A stretch of 64,000 nucleotides of DNA from Asterochloris sp. CNOR1 (GCA_963969365.1 OZ017755.1:2108001-2172000), one strand, 5' to 3'. Shown: positions 22,375 to 36,500, numbered from the stretch's first letter. Made by a program: numbers and translations. Notes: generated by a model from the letters alone, not told the origin.

Positions 22375-24422
22375 GTCCAAAGCTTTGGTCATCCCCTGCG
22401 AGGAGCACTGGGTGACCCTGACCTGGTGCTAAAGGGGCTAATTGGGGCAAACGTCGCCGGCTTTGTGGTGTGTGAGATTTTCCTGTAATCTGTTGACAGC
22501 AGTCTAAATTCATGCGTCTCTCTGCTGAACCATGCTCTGGTGCTGCAGATGTGGCAAATCAACCCCAAGTTCATGGCGAACCACTTCCTGGTGAGTGATT
22601 TGTGCACAGCAGCTGCCTCTGGTGAATTGCACACTGGAGGCACTGAGGCCTTGCTTGGGACACTGCAGGTCTCCTTGCAGCACCTGAAAGCAGGCAGGTC
22701 AGCCTGCATAGCTGCGCCTTCAGGCACTCATCAAGGTTCAACTGAAGGCACGCGTCTGGGGCTGTGGGCTGGCTATTGCCAGCCCATAGAGACTGCCTGC
22801 CTTTGGCACCCTTGCCGGGAGTGGGCGGCCTGACCAGCACTTGATGCCTTGCAGGGTGTATACTCTGATTACAGCAGGTGGGGCCTAGTGGCTGTTGAGA
22901 CGGTCATCTGCTATGCTGCATTCTGCGCTGAGGCTCCCTGCGGGTCTGGGCAGCTAAGACAATCCCCACCACGCCTTTGGCAGGCCTTGTGCCCATATCT
23001 CTTGCATGCTGGTGCTGGTGGCGGAGCCCAGGCCATATTGCTATGCTGTGGCTCCCTAAAAGTGGGTGTCTGCTGAGGCAGTCCCTGATAGGCCTGCCAT
23101 ATATGCTGCAATTCCCTGCACTTTGAAGCTCAGACAATTTGCAGCCAAGACAGCTGCTGAGGCGCCTTGCACGCTGCAGCCTTCTCCCAGAAGGACATGT
23201 ATCATTTGCTGGGCAACTTGTTCAGCCTTTACTTTTTTGGAAGGCAGCTTGGCATGCTCTTTGGAGGCAGGACGGTGAGCGAGTCTTTCTGTGATGGTCA
23301 GTCCATCGCAGCTTGTGCCTGCTGGCTCGTCTACTGGCATGGCCTCTGCCTTGCCTGCTCCTGGCCCCTTGCTGATGTGCTGTGATGCTCTGCTGGGGGG
23401 GCGGGAGCCCTGAACTGTGTGCTCCTTCAGCGCAGAGTGCCCTGTCTTCTGGCTGCTGCAACTTTGTTTGTCTGGCAGGGCCCCTGCCTCAAACGCAGGG
23501 CAAAGCACATGCGCTGCATGCGCTGCAGCTTTTGGGCTGCATCTGGCAGGGCTGTAATGTTCACCAGTGCCGGGTGTGTGGAGAGCAGACATCTGACTGC
23601 TGCAGCTGTGGCGGGGTGGCGAAATGCCTGTCCCACACAGACCCCACATCTGCATCGCAGTGCCCCCCAAAAGTTGACTGGTTGCTGCAGCTTCTGGGGT
23701 TGTACCTAGCTGGCGGGTTGGCAGGCAGCATGTCCCACGTGCTGTGGTACTGGTGGAAGGCACGCAACCTGCCGCGGAGTCCCTGGGGCGGCCCATCCTG
23801 GGCAGCCCAGTCGCCGGCTGCTCTGGGGGCTAGTGGAGCTGTGAACGCCATTGTGGTGGGTGATGGTGCTGATGACCTGTGTGTGTCATATGCGCTGCTG
23901 CCGCTAAGCCAGCCTGGTTGGGTGGCTCTCCCGCCCCATTGCACTGATACAGCAGGAGCAAGCAGCCTGCCTCTTCCTGGGCTATGAGCATGATGATTGC
24001 TGTGTCTCGGGATGTGCAAAGCTGGTCCATGCTGTGTGCAGGTGCTTAGCATATGCCTGTTCCCAACAAGTAAGCGTGCGCCGTAACAGCGTCACAATGC
24101 CTTGCAGCAAGCTGCTGTGCGATGTCGACTGAGGAGGTGCTCCTCGGTACAGGCCAGATACTTCTGTATGGAGTAATCCCAGTCCCAGCAGCTCTGCTGG
24201 GCGTTGGTCTTCTCTGGTGGTGAGAGTCGTGTGCAGGATGAGGGATGCAGTCTGGTGCTTGAGAGAGCTCCCTCACAGCTGCAGCCTTGTATCTGCAGGG
24301 ACATTCAGGGAGCTAGAAGCGGACAGGACGGCATTGGCCATGTAGCACACCTGGGAGGAGCAGTCACTGGGCTGGCCACCTTCCTGATGTACAGAAGGGG
24401 CTTGGTTCGGCTAAGAAGATAA
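22375..24422 (+). CDS. Rhomboid-family intramembrane serine protease, 5' end not found, 8 exons seen
   Basis: Exons: 22375-22467, 22549-22590, 22669-22697, 22855-22877, 23180-23274, 23691-23855, 24158-24219, 24299-24422; 210 residues with perfect phase agreement. Rhomboids cut membrane helices with a Ser-His dyad. Present are a first membrane helix (GLIGANVAGFV), the L1 loop region (WQINPKFMANHFLV), TAAFSQKDMYHLLGNLFSLY with the TM2 His and Asn, GRQLGMLFGGRT, GLYLAGGLAG, the catalytic-Ser motif GASGA, and GHVAHLGGAVTG with the catalytic His. The order and spacing fit the mitochondrial/plastid PARL-like or plant RBL type. A 16-residue hydrophilic, Pro/Trp-rich insert precedes the GASGA helix. 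An organelle-targeting N-terminus probably lies upstream of 22375. Exons of 29 and 23 nt are unusually small. The gene ends 176 bp before the secreted mucin-like gene. Confidence 0.9.
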
Positions 24423-24598
24423 GGCTGTGTCTTGTCTCGGGCTGGCTACCGCAAGTAATACCAGGCAACTTGCGGAGCCTCTGCCCCCAGATTTGAATGG
24501 AAAGGTTTGAAAGTCCAGTCAAACTTCAGGCGCCAGACAAATCTTAGCATAGCAGACGGGCGATCCATCCGCAGTCCACTGCGCTGAAGGCTGCCGGG

Positions 24599-27500
24599 AT
24601 GCTGTCCATCTTGCTTCTGCTGGCCCTGGCCTCAGGCAGCAGCGCCCAGTATGGTCTCGCACCTATCTTGGCCCCAGCGCCTGCCCCAGCGCCTGGCACA
24701 GCGCTCTCCAACCTTCCTGCAAAGAGTCTGCTGGTGTCCTGCCCGGTCAGCACAACAACGGAGGTGCAGAGCCTGAGTATCAAATCAATGCAGCCGACCG
24801 GATCGCGCACAGAGAGCTCCATGGATTTCACTAGCTGGCTGTACTCTGGAGTCAATGATGCAGGAGGGGTGGCAAACTGCACCAAGGCGTCCACCATGCT
24901 TACCCAAGGTGGGGCCTGAGTTTTGACTGCAGATCTGCATATACAGGTGCGCAGCTTGGACTTGATGCAGCAGCATTCAAATAGCACAGGGTGCTTGAAG
25001 GTGCAGTTGCCTGCCATCGGGTGGCATCATGACGTCTTGTGATGACAAAAGCCTGGGTTCGCAGGCACAGCTGGCAGCGCACAGCAGGGCAGATCTGCAC
25101 CAGCAGGGCAATTCTGCACCTGCAGGATCAGCAGGCACCATTTGTACTGGAAACTGCCCATGGGCCACGGTGCATTGCACACCCTCCTGTCCTACCTTTA
25201 CTGTTCTAGCACAGGAGGCTGCCATACAAGTGAGAGCTTGTGTGGCCCTGCAGGGACTCCTGTGGCCATCCCCGGCAGTTCCCAGGCATCAGTGACCCTG
25301 AACGGGACCAACTTGGACATCTCAATGGCAGGGCAGAGCTCCAGTCTAGCAGTCCCAGCAGGAGCTCAGGTGAGCCAGTGTCTGCCTGCCAAGGCGATCT
25401 GCAGGTTGGTTGCGCATGTGGGCCAGCTAGCAATTTGTTCAAGTCACGACAGCCAGCAGGTCTCCCCAAGCTTTGCTGAGTCAGGATGTGCCCTGGGTGC
25501 ACACAGGTACTTGCTGCTTCCAGTCAATGATCAGACCGACTCTAGCCCAAAGCGGCTGGGCTGCATTCAGGCCCATCAACAATCAGCAGGCGTCACTTCA
25601 GCCTATGCCTGGCACATCTTGCGGGGCAGCAGCCTGCAGTCCCCAAAGCCTCTGCTGCAGCAAATGGGCACTCCCTCGCACCTGATGACTCACCCTGCAG
25701 GTGGCGGTCTGCTAGTGCGCTGTGATGCTACAGCCGGCTCTCGATTCCTGAGTGAGAAAGTGAAAACCTTTCTGTCATTGCAGATGGAGGGCACCCCCCC
25801 AGCTGCGGAACCTTTTCAACAGTCTGCACGTTATATAAGTTCTCTGCCAGCCTGCTGCCCCTGCAGGTGGCAGTCCTGTCGGCCCCTTGCGGCGTCCTCT
25901 AGCACTCTCTATCAGCATGTGCTCTCTGCATTCCTGCAGGTGGGCAGCCTGCCAGTCCAGCACCCACATCTTACCTGGCTTTGGTCCCTTGCAGCATCCC
26001 CCAACACAGTCTCCCACCACCCTGCAGGTGGCGGCCTGCCAGTCCAACACCCTGTATGTCATCAATGTCCAGACAGCCATGGACATCCTGCAGCAGATCG
26101 TGTTCAACAGCGCTACCAGCTGCCTGGGCATGAACGCCAAGCCCCTGCAGATTGCCTCCATTGTCAACTCCACAGTGCCCACGGACTGCACTGACCCCGC
26201 CTATGCAGCCCAGGCAGGCATTCCCCTGCCCACCACCTACAGCGCCCCTGTCACAGAGCCCGCCACCAGTCCCCTCAACACCAACCCCTGCCTGGGCCAG
26301 GACGCCGGGTGAGTGGCCCAGCAAACTTGTGCTGATGGGCTGGTACCTGCTCAGCATGGAGCCTGCCAGGCTTTCAAGGTGAATGTGGTATGCTAGCGTG
26401 CCTTCCTGGGCTAGGATGTCAGCACCTCACTGGACTCTTTCTGACCACACTGGAGGGCACCCCAGAGGACTTTCTCATTGGCAAACCTGCCAGCAGTGTC
26501 ACCTGGTTGCATGCTGGGTGGACTGAGCTGTAGCCTGTTTGCACTGGTTGCTGCCGGGCCATAACAGCATGGCAGGACGCAAGTCATCCATCAGTGGGAA
26601 AGGTGTTTGACAGGCAGCCTGCCATGCTTCCTCATGGATCGCTGGAGGAGTTCTCTGCCTGTCAGGCAATGCTGGCGGGTCCCATGGGTAGGACTCCTCC
26701 TGATGCAGCACAGCTGCTCTTGTGTCTGTAGCCAGCTTCAGCTTGACTGGGACCAGCAGTGTGTGCTGCTCACTTATCTTTGCCATCTGATGATGACTGG
26801 CCTGCCTGCAGTTACTCCAATGGCCTGGCCTCCACCTTCTATGCCAACCTGTACCCAGCAGGCTCCACAGCTAAGGACAATTTTCCGCTTGACTTCCCCA
26901 GCACTCCTACCATCGAGAGGTGAGGTCATCACCTTGACAAGCACGCTTAACTGCTTCCCCACTCTCCACAACTCGCAAGTTGTGCCCATGCATAGGCAAC
27001 CCAGCAGAACCCGCTTCAGGAGCCTCTGCTTTTGCAGGTGCGACTGCCCTGACCAGAAGACCATAAACACCACCTGGCCTGGGGTGCCCGTCCTGCCTGA
27101 TGATTTGGTGAGCAACTATGGGGTGGAGATGACTGGAGAGTTCCTGGTGCAGCGCCCGCAGGACGGAGTCACAGGCGAAACTGCTGCCATCTTCCCCACA
27201 GCCTCAGACTACCACTTGGTCTGCCTGCAGCACGACGGCTCAGCGGGTGTGTGACTGTGACCTGGAGCTGTGCATACTGAGTGCGGGCAGAGTGACTGGT
27301 GCAAGGATCTGCCTGCGGCACAAGCACTGAGCTCAGTGGCTCAGCTGGTGGTTATGTCTGAACATGAAGTCGTTTGAGGGTATGGAAATTTCGTGGGAAG
27401 GGGTCTGCCTGCAGCACAAGGGCTCAGCTTGTGGGTAGCGGTGCATCTATATTGACTGGTGGGTGCCCATGGAGTTGCCGCAGGGGTGCAGGGGCGGGGC

Positions 27501-30500
27501 CTCTGCAGGTGGCTGGCAGCATCTGCATTTCCGCTGGCTTCGGTCCTGCAGGCTATGATCCTGCACTGAGTTGCTTATTAGGCAAAAGCCAGGCCAAAGC
27601 ATGCTGCTTTGAAGCCTCAGCAACTGGCCTCCACCCAATGAGTATGCACGCACTGCTTCAGCATGGTGATTGACAGCGTTAGCGCAAGACAGATATTTCA
27701 AGGTCAGTGTCCTGATGATGGCATGCACTCTTGGTTCCAACTCTGACAGAGTGTGCTGGGCATATATAATGTCATGATCTGCTCAGCCCTGACAACAGCA
27801 TAGGACTGTGACTGCCCAAAAACCCATGTCCTCTGCGTCTGCTGCTGCAGGCATGGTGATCGACAGCATCAGCTACTACAGCTCCACCAATGCCAGTACC
27901 CCCACAGCCGGCTTTGTGCAGTACTGTGTGCCCATCAGTATGGCACCTGGGTGGCACAACCTGACCCTGACATATGGCAACACCCCTGTGACCAGCGGCA
28001 GTGTCTTCAGGTGAGTTATCTGGCAGGCCCTAACCATGTCTGCGTAGGGTGGTGCTGCATGCTGTGATCCCGCTGTGCACTTGTGTTGGGTGACAATTCA
28101 GGGTGGCTTTTCCAGATGAAGCTGATGTACTCCCGCAGGCATAGTTCCAACTCGCTCTGCCTGCTAAAGTGCAGCCATTGTGCAAACAGTAGGGTGCAGC
28201 ATGCACATCTGATGTCTTGAGCGCTTACAGCACTATCATCCTCAAAAGTAGTGCCTCCTGTTTTGCAGGTTCTTTGTCATCAATGCCGCCAATATTACCA
28301 CAGTCAGCAACAACGGGACCTCCTCATACGAGATTGATTGGGTGGGGCAGGGCAAATGCTGCACCAGCGGGTCTGATATCACCTGCCAATCGCCACTGTC
28401 CTGCTGCAACTTCCGCAACCAGGCAGGCACTTGCCCTGCGGCCAATGCCACAGTGGCACCGGTCACAACTGCCGTACCAGCCACACCAGCAACAACTAGT
28501 GCGGTGCCCACCATCACAGCTGGCCCAACCGCTGCAGCAGTGGCCACCACCGCCGTGCCAGCCAGCACAGCTGCAACTACTGCCGCGCCAGCCGCCACCA
28601 CAGCTGCTCCTGCGGTGACCACGAGCCCCCCCACCACACCAACATTGACCACTGCTGTGCCCACCACAGCAGCTGCGACCACGACTGCTGCCCCAACCAC
28701 AACGACTGCGGCTGCAACGCCTCTGACAGCAGCCCCTGTGGTCACCACAACAGGTGGGCAACTGTTGTTCATGAGCCCTGGCCCAGGCCCAGGCAAGGCA
28801 CAGGCTGCTTCCTTTTGTCGTCCTCAAGCATGTCTCTGTCAGGAGACCCTGACTCCCTCTGTACTGTGCATCTGCGCCATGCTTCCAAGCGCAAAGGTGA
28901 AGCCGCTGCTGTACCGGCCTGGTTGCTCATTGACAAGGAGCCATGCCTGCTTACCAGTGACATGCTGACCTGAGATGCTTGTGTGCTGCAGCTCCTGCGA
29001 CCACAACTGCGGTGTCTCCCTCGCCCAACTCAACCACAGGTGTGCCAGCTGCTACCACCGCTGCCCCGGTCACCACAACAGCTGCTGCCACACCTGCTCT
29101 GGCCGACCGGGCATCTGATGCTGGCAGCCCTCCTGGCCAAACTCCGGAGCCCTTGCCCGAGCTGCCAGGTACATGTCATAGCCGTCGCCTGCACGGCAGA
29201 GCACACTTGAGGGCAGCTTTTGATGCTGGCCCTGCTGGGCTCTCTTGCTGCGCCTTCATGCCAGTGGCACACCCTGACACTGTTGAGCCAAGACTGAGCA
29301 TGCAGTCCACCCTGCAGGTCAGCCTGAGACCCCTGTGCAGACTGAGACTCCCGCTCCCACACCACCCCCTGCAACTACAGGTGGGGCCCTTGCAACCCCG
29401 TTGCTGCTCCACGGCCTGACACATTGCAGGTTTCCACCACAGCTGCTTGACACACGTGTCACTGCCACCACTGCCTTTGAGCTATGGCGCCAGCTGAGCA
29501 ATGACGCCAGTGGCACCCCCAGTAGGTGTTCCTTGCCTGTTGCACGCATGCTCTGGCACAGAGGTGCCTGACACTGAAACCACACATGGGTGTGCCTGAA
29601 GGCCTGACTGTCACCTCCAGCCTGTACTCCATGCCTTTCAAAAGCTACGATATGTGCCACAAAGGGTCCTACACCTGGACCAGACTCGTATCTTGACCCT
29701 TGCAGGGTCACTGGGACTGGGACTGACCGCCACAACTGCTGCACCCGCCTCTGTGGCTGTGCCAGCCCCTGCACCTGCGCCAGGACCTGGGGGAGCAGAA
29801 GAGATCGGCTCGGCCGCGTTTGTGCCTGCCCCTGCCCCAGGGCCCGGGGGAGCAAAGGAAATCGGCTCGGCCGCCTTCGTGCCTGCCCCAGCCCCCGCTC
29901 CTTCAGTGTCAGCCACCACTGCTGCGCCCACAGCTGGAGGGGCCGGCGGGACAGCCACTGCCGCACCCAGTTCCCCTGGTGAGCATAATGCTGGAAGCAC
30001 GTAGCAGATGGGGCAGTCTCATGCATGGCTGAGAGTGGCAACAGCAACCTCTGTGGCACCCACTGCCCTTACCGCGTGTCATGTCTGGGTGACAAGCACT
30101 GTGTGCCTCTCCGGCTGGACATGCACTGGCTGCTGCCTACTGTGCTGCCTCTGATGCCTGCCCCTGCCCACTGCAGCGCCTGCAGTGGCAACCGGAGCCC
30201 CTGCAACAACAACAGCTGCTCCCATCACCACAGCAGCAGGTCAGGAAACCGCCTGATGTGTGTTGAGATGGTCCCTGCTGCAGTTCCTGCTACCTGCATA
30301 TAAGTGCAAGAGGGCACCCAGGGTCCAGCAGCACTGCATGCCGATCTGTTTGCCTAGTGGCCAGACAAGCTCGATGTCACGAGACCTGGCATCCACAGCT
30401 GAAGGCTGCCAGAAACGTTTGCGCAGCACACAGCAAGCAGCCCAAGGTCTTTCATGTCCTACAACGCAGTGTGCTTGGCACGCTTCTCATGCTGACCTGC

Positions 30501-33500
30501 CAACACCATTTCGTAGCTGCAGGTGTCACCACTGCAGCCCCAGCCACTACCAGCCATGTTCCACCAGGCGTCAGCAATGTGTCTGCTGCAGCCACCCCAG
30601 CTCCTACTACCTCTGGCATGCCCACCACAACGGCTGCACCCACGACCATCACTGCAGCGCCCACGACCAGCACAGCTGTTCCCACAACAAGCACAGCTGC
30701 GCCCGCGACCACTACAGCTGCTCCCACAACCACAACAGCTGCTCCAACGACCACCACTGCTGCGCCCACCACCACCACAGCTGCCCCAACGACAACCACA
30801 GTGGCTCCAACGACCACCACTGCAGCGCCCACCACCACCACGGCTGCCCCCACGACAACCACACTGGCTCCGAAGACAACTGCTGCGCCCACCACCACCA
30901 CAGCTGCTCCCACGACAACCACAGTGGCTCCAACAACCAGCACAGCTGCGCCAATCAAGGCACCGGCCGCCCCGTCTCCAAGCCCAGTGGTGGTCACTGC
31001 AACGCCATACGCTGCACCAACGGGTGAGCTCCTGACCTAGACGGTGCCCACCTGCACTTGTGCATTGTGTGTATCCCTAACGCTTTATTAGATTTTGCTT
31101 AAGTCCTGCCTTCCATGTGCAATGAACCCTGTTTTGTGGTGCCTGCAGCTGCAGCAACTCCAGCTCCGATATTGACGGCTGCTGCAACCACGGCCACACC
31201 TGTGATCACTACACCCGCCCCTGTCACCACCACAGGAGCACCAGCAATCACCACGGCTGCCTCAGGCGTCCCTGTGGCTGGCAGTGGAGTGGTGACACCT
31301 GCACCAGCGCCCAGAGGAGTACCTGCAACAAGTGCAGCCCCAGGCGTGCCTGTGGAAGGCAGTACGGCAGCCACCCCTGCCCCAGCGACATCTGCAGCAT
31401 TGCCAGCGACCAGCACAGCAGCCCCAGGCGTTCCTGTGGCAGGCAGTGCGGCAGCCACCCCTGCCCCAGCAACGACCGCAGCAGCGCCAGCGACCAACAC
31501 AGCTGCGCCTGGCGTTCCTGTGGCAGGCAGCGGGCAGGCTTCCCCAGCCCCTGTCTTGACAGCAGCGCCTGCAACCACAGCTGCCCCAGCGGTGCCAGTC
31601 GCCGGCAGCGGCGAGGCCTCGCCAGCCTCGGCACCCACCACAGCTCCTGCCGTGCCTGCAACCACAGCTGCCCCAGGGGTGCCCGTCGCCGGCAGCGGCG
31701 AGGCCTCGCCAGCCTCGGCACCCACCACAGCTCCTGCCGTGCCTGCAACCACAGCTGCCCCAGGGGTGCCAGTCGCCGGCAGCGGCGAGGCCTCACCAGC
31801 CTCAGCATCCACAGCTGCCCCAGGAGTGCCAGCTGGCGGTGGCAGTGACAGCGGTGTGGTCAGGGATGCCAATGTTGGCGTCCCTCGCGTCCCTACAAGT
31901 GCCCCACTCTCAACCACAAGAGGTGGGTGGCAGCATGGCACCTCACTTGGTCAGTGCCAGGCCGCTGTGCAGTGCTGCAGGTGAGTTTGGAAGATGCAGA
32001 TGTGAGCCAGCACAGCCCATGTGCAGCCAATATGTTTCCCTTGGGCTTGCGTACTTGGCATTCTGTGGCCATGCTGTGTGAGGTAACGTGCACAAGGCAG
32101 TGACCAGACCACCAGGCCGCAGCGCTGCAGTGATTGACTGTTGGTACTTAAAACCGAGCGCTTGGCTGGCATCCATATCACTTGAGATACCACTTGTCAG
32201 ACTGCGTCATCTCATATGAGGCCTGTTTGCCTGCAGCCCCAACAACCGCAGCAACCACGGCTGCCCCAGCCACCACAGCGGCGCCAGCACCTGCCAGCCT
32301 GCCCTCCACTGGCATCACATCTGGGGAGACCCCTGTGACCACTGCTGCAACTGCTGCTCCTGCTACAACGCCTGCCACAGCAGCACCAACAACAGGAGCG
32401 CCTGCTACCACAGTTGTACCAGCCACGGCAGCGCCCACGACGGCCGTGCCCGTCACAGCGGCGCCCAGCACCGGAGCCCCTGTGGAGACAACTGCCAGCC
32501 CCACTGTCAGTGAGTAAATGCAGCAGCAGCATGCAAAGTCCAGCCAGCCTCACAAGGGGACGATTTGGCAGAAGCCCTGAAAGACAGCCTCCCTTCCCTG
32601 TCTCGTGAGGAATGGGCCATAGCCATCAGCCTGCTCCTGCGACACTGACGTGCAGGTTGCCATCTGCCCAGCGAAGCTACCTGTGGCTTTCTCTTGGCCA
32701 TGGCTTTCTTAGTGCCAGGCCTCATCTCACATCAACATCTTGTGTCTCCCTCGCAGGCGCCCCAGGCCTGACTCTGCCACCAGCGTACGCTGTGCCAACA
32801 TCTGCACCTGTGACCCCAACCTCTTCGAGCCTGTCTGGGACGCCGCCTGCCACAGCAGTGCCAGCTCCCACCACTGCAGCGCCAGCACCCGCCACCAGCA
32901 GCGCAGTGACAACCACGGCTGCGCCTGCAGCCACAACTGGCACCCCTGTTGCTGCCATAGTGCCCTCAGTGGCCACCAGCAGCCCAGCAACAACCACAGC
33001 TGCACCAGTATTGACCCCTGCAGCACCTGCCACCATCACAGCTGCGCCAGCCCCTGCCGCGGGCGTGCCTGTTGCCACAGCAGCCGCACCAGTGGTGACC
33101 CCTGCGGCCCCAGCAGCACCAACCGCCACCACAGCAGCGCCCACCACGTCTGCTGCAGCCGCGCCCACAGCAGCGCCAGTGCTGAGCACAGCCGCACCCG
33201 TCACCACAGCTGCAGGCACCACCACAGCGCCAGTGGTCACCTCAGCCGTGCCAATCACAGCTCCATTTTTTGCTGGCACAGCCCCGCTGCAAACAGCTGC
33301 ACCCACCACGGCTGTGCCAGCAGCCGCTTCAGGCACCCCAGTGACAAGTGCAGCTCCAGCTATGCCTCTGGCCTATGCCTCTGCGCTGCCCACCCCTGCA
33401 CCTGTGCCCACGACTGCCGTGCCATCGACCACTGCAGCCCTCAGCAGTCCTGGGGCCAGCGGTGCAGCAGGCACTCCTGCCCCAGCTCCCCCAGCAGGCA

Positions 33501-36500
33501 AGTGTTTGCAAACAAGCACGGCATGTGGGTTGATGGTTCATGGTCTTGTGGGGGTCCAAGCAAGCGCCAGCAACAAGCCACCGCCGTGCAAGTTGCATGG
33601 AACAATGATATAAGTACCCCTGCCATCCTTGGTATCTCCGATCTTTGCAGTGAGAATGGCATCAGCACCCTTGTGGTTGAGCCTGTCATCACCATCCCTG
33701 TGAGTGAGCTTGGTGTCCTCACCCTCATCAGCAAATGTGCCGGTGCTCTTGCAGTGCATGTGTTAACTGCTGTGGGTGCATTGCCTGCCTGATTGTTGGC
33801 CCTTAAAGGTGCAGAGGAGGGCGCTGACATGGTGTTGTTACCTGTGCAGTGCCATCCACTGCGGCACCCACCAGCACAACTGGCACTCCCCTGGCCGCAC
33901 AGGTGCCAGGAGTTGCCACTGGCGCGCCTGTAGCCACCACAACAGCCACCACAACAGCAGGCAAGCGTACTCAGACCAGCTCCTTCCTCCCACTGTCAAC
34001 TGCATGCCTGGTGTTTGCTGCGCCAGGCACCCTCATACGCTGCCCTGACATATTGTCCTCCATGTTGCAGCACCGACAACGGCTGCCGCTACCACTGCAG
34101 CGCCCACAACTGCTGTGCCGACCACCGCCGTCCCAGTCACAGCAGCGCCCACGACTGCTGTGCCGACCACAGCCGTCCCAGTCACAGCAGCGACCACCAC
34201 CACTGCACCAACAAGCGCCGTCCCAGTCACAGCAGCGACCACCACCACTGCACCAACGACCGCCGTCCCAGTCACAGCAGCGACCACCACCACTGCACCA
34301 ACGACCGCCGTCCCAGTCACAGCAGCGCCTACCACCGCTGCATCAACCGCCGTCCCAGTCACAGCAGCGCCCACAACCGCTGCGCCGACCACCGCCGTCC
34401 CAGTCACAGCAGCGCCCACAACCGCTGCGCCGACCACCGCCGTCCCAGTCACAGCAGCGCCCACAACCGCTGCGCCGACCACCGCCGTCCCAGTCACAGC
34501 AGCGCCCACCACCGCTGCACCTGCGACCACCACCCTGGCCCCTGTTTCAGTGCCCATCAACCACACCCCATTGAACCAGGCCAACGAGATCTCCGAGGAA
34601 CTGCCTCTCCTTACCTTCCTGACCGTCTCAGAGCCCGAGGAAGAGAGTGCGTCCTGCCTCCATACATGCTGCCATGCAAACGTTGCTTGGCCCAGGTGTA
34701 TGCATTGCCCCCTGCCTCACTGACTGCAGCCTTGCCTGCAGACCTGATCCACACATGCCTTGCCAGGCCAACCCTTTGGTCATCTTGCCTGCATCCTTGC
34801 AGAGCATGGTACCTGCATATGCTGAAGGCTGGTCTGCGCACTCATGTCCCAGTGCCCGGGGGGCCTGCAGCTGGCAAGGGCACTTGGCTCTGGCACCTGC
34901 CAGCAGGCTCTTATGGCCTCTGGCCCAGGCAACGCAGCCAAGCATGCTGCCTCCTGGATGGCTGTGTCTGAACCATCTCTTGCACTGCAGGCTCTGGCGC
35001 CCCCAGCCCAGGGGACTCATCCAGCATCCTACCCCTTGGTGTGGCCGACAGCCCTGCATACAATGGCCCAGCTGTGACGCGCCCACCTACCCCCGCCTTT
35101 GCACCAGCCGGCACCCAGCTGGCCCAGTGCGGGACAATCCCGTCCACCTGCGTGTCTGCCAACACCGCAGACGCCCCTTTGGTGGTCAACCTCAACCTCA
35201 CCTGCAACCCCAACCAGACCATCACAGTGAGAGCATGCATAAAGCAGCGTGCTGGACAGCAGCCTAGAGGCTGAGCCAGCATCGCGGTATTGGTTGCTTG
35301 TGCTGATGTGCTGCAGTTGTCTGGGTTGCACATACGCTCTGTTTGCCTTGAATGTCCACCCCAATGCTGCCTGAGTTGGATGCTGTGGTGACTCCAGCGA
35401 CAGCGTCGGCACTTGCTCATCATGTGTTCCTTTTGGGGCAGTGACACCAAGGTGCAGCCAACCAGCACCACCTTGACCTGCCTACTGTGCGGCAGCATGG
35501 CTGATGGTTCCCTGCCTGCAGACCTACCTCCTCCTTGCCTGCAGACTGGCTACACAACCCAGGTCGTCTATACAGTGGGCACCTCTGGATGGCTGGCAGT
35601 CAGCCCCAGCAGCGGGACCATCACTATCAACCAGCCCACCAACCTGCACCTCACCATCAACCCCTCTGCAGCTGGCTCTGGCTATCACACCGCCTACGTG
35701 GTGCTCATGCAGGTCTGCACCTTGGCTTTCAGGCTGCACCCTGAGGGCGGGCATGGGAAGGGCACACAAGCCTTTGCACTGCTGCTTGAGTTGAACTTGC
35801 TGCATTTGCTGCACAGAGCCAGATGCACAGGACTGTCCAGAGTCTGGGGCCGTCTAGGTGCTCTTCAGCACTGCACTACAGCTCTGAGGCTTCAGCAGTG
35901 CTTTGTGGCCTGCCTTGATACAGCATGCAAGACCCCCACTCTCTCCCTTGCATGCTGCAAGGCAGGCCACAAAGTACTGCAGTTTCACCATGAGCAGTAA
36001 CAGGCAGTGTAGTCCTCCACTGAATCCTAAATCTAACATCCGCGCCAGACTGGAGCTCAAGCGCCCCGTGCCTGCTTGCAGACAATTGCAGGCGCCAGCA
36101 CTGAATACATGATGGGCTCAGCCCAGATCAACTTTGTCAACATTGGCCCTGTCACCAGCAACCTGACAAGCATCTCAGTCAACTCCAATGGCACAGCCAA
36201 TGTCACTGCCCAGGTTGCTGTTGACTTCGTGGCCCCTCAGGGCACCCAGGTGGGCGTACAACCTCCTTCTGGCCTGCCTGCTACAGCCAGCTTTTGCCCC
36301 ATTGCTGCCGTTGCACTGTACAGAGAAGCGCTGCTGTGCTGTGTTCTTGCTCGCCCTGACATGCCCATTGCTAGGCTGAGTTGCTGCCAGCATCTGACAG
36401 CTTCGCTGGCTTTAGACGCGTGCTGTGGCAACCACCATGGCGCCACACTTTAGCCATGATCCTGAGCTGGCGCGGCCCCTGCCTGCAGGTGCCAATGACC

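Larger units (their letters stand above)
28440..34560 (+). repeat. Ala/Thr/Pro coding repeat tract
   Basis: Ten consecutive internal exons of the mucin-like gene (28992 to 34646), plus the end of exon 7, encode mostly Thr, Ala and Pro in 4-15 residue units such as APTTTTA, AVPVTAAPTT and GVPVAGSG. The alternative frames of both strands stay open over long stretches because of this composition and are not genes. Confidence 0.9.

Noticed and set aside
25142-26194. 350-residue open frame taken as one exon
   Set aside because: It reads through a phase-consistent intron (25370-26027) whose content is repeated acceptor motifs; only its two ends fit the protein.
30452-30997. Long minus-strand Val/Ala/Gly frame across the mucin exon
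   Set aside because: It is the antisense of a Thr/Ala/Pro repeat; repeat composition keeps all frames open. Similar shadows at 28242-28796, 31099-31941, 32178-32504, 32722-33336 and 34033-34584 were dropped for the same reason.
30260-31027. His/Cys/Ser-rich plus-strand frame resembling a metal-binding protein
   Set aside because: It is the +1 frame of the same repeats; the Thr/Ala/Pro frame keeps phase with eleven neighbouring exons, this one with none. The same applies to 32740-33792 and 34015-34971.
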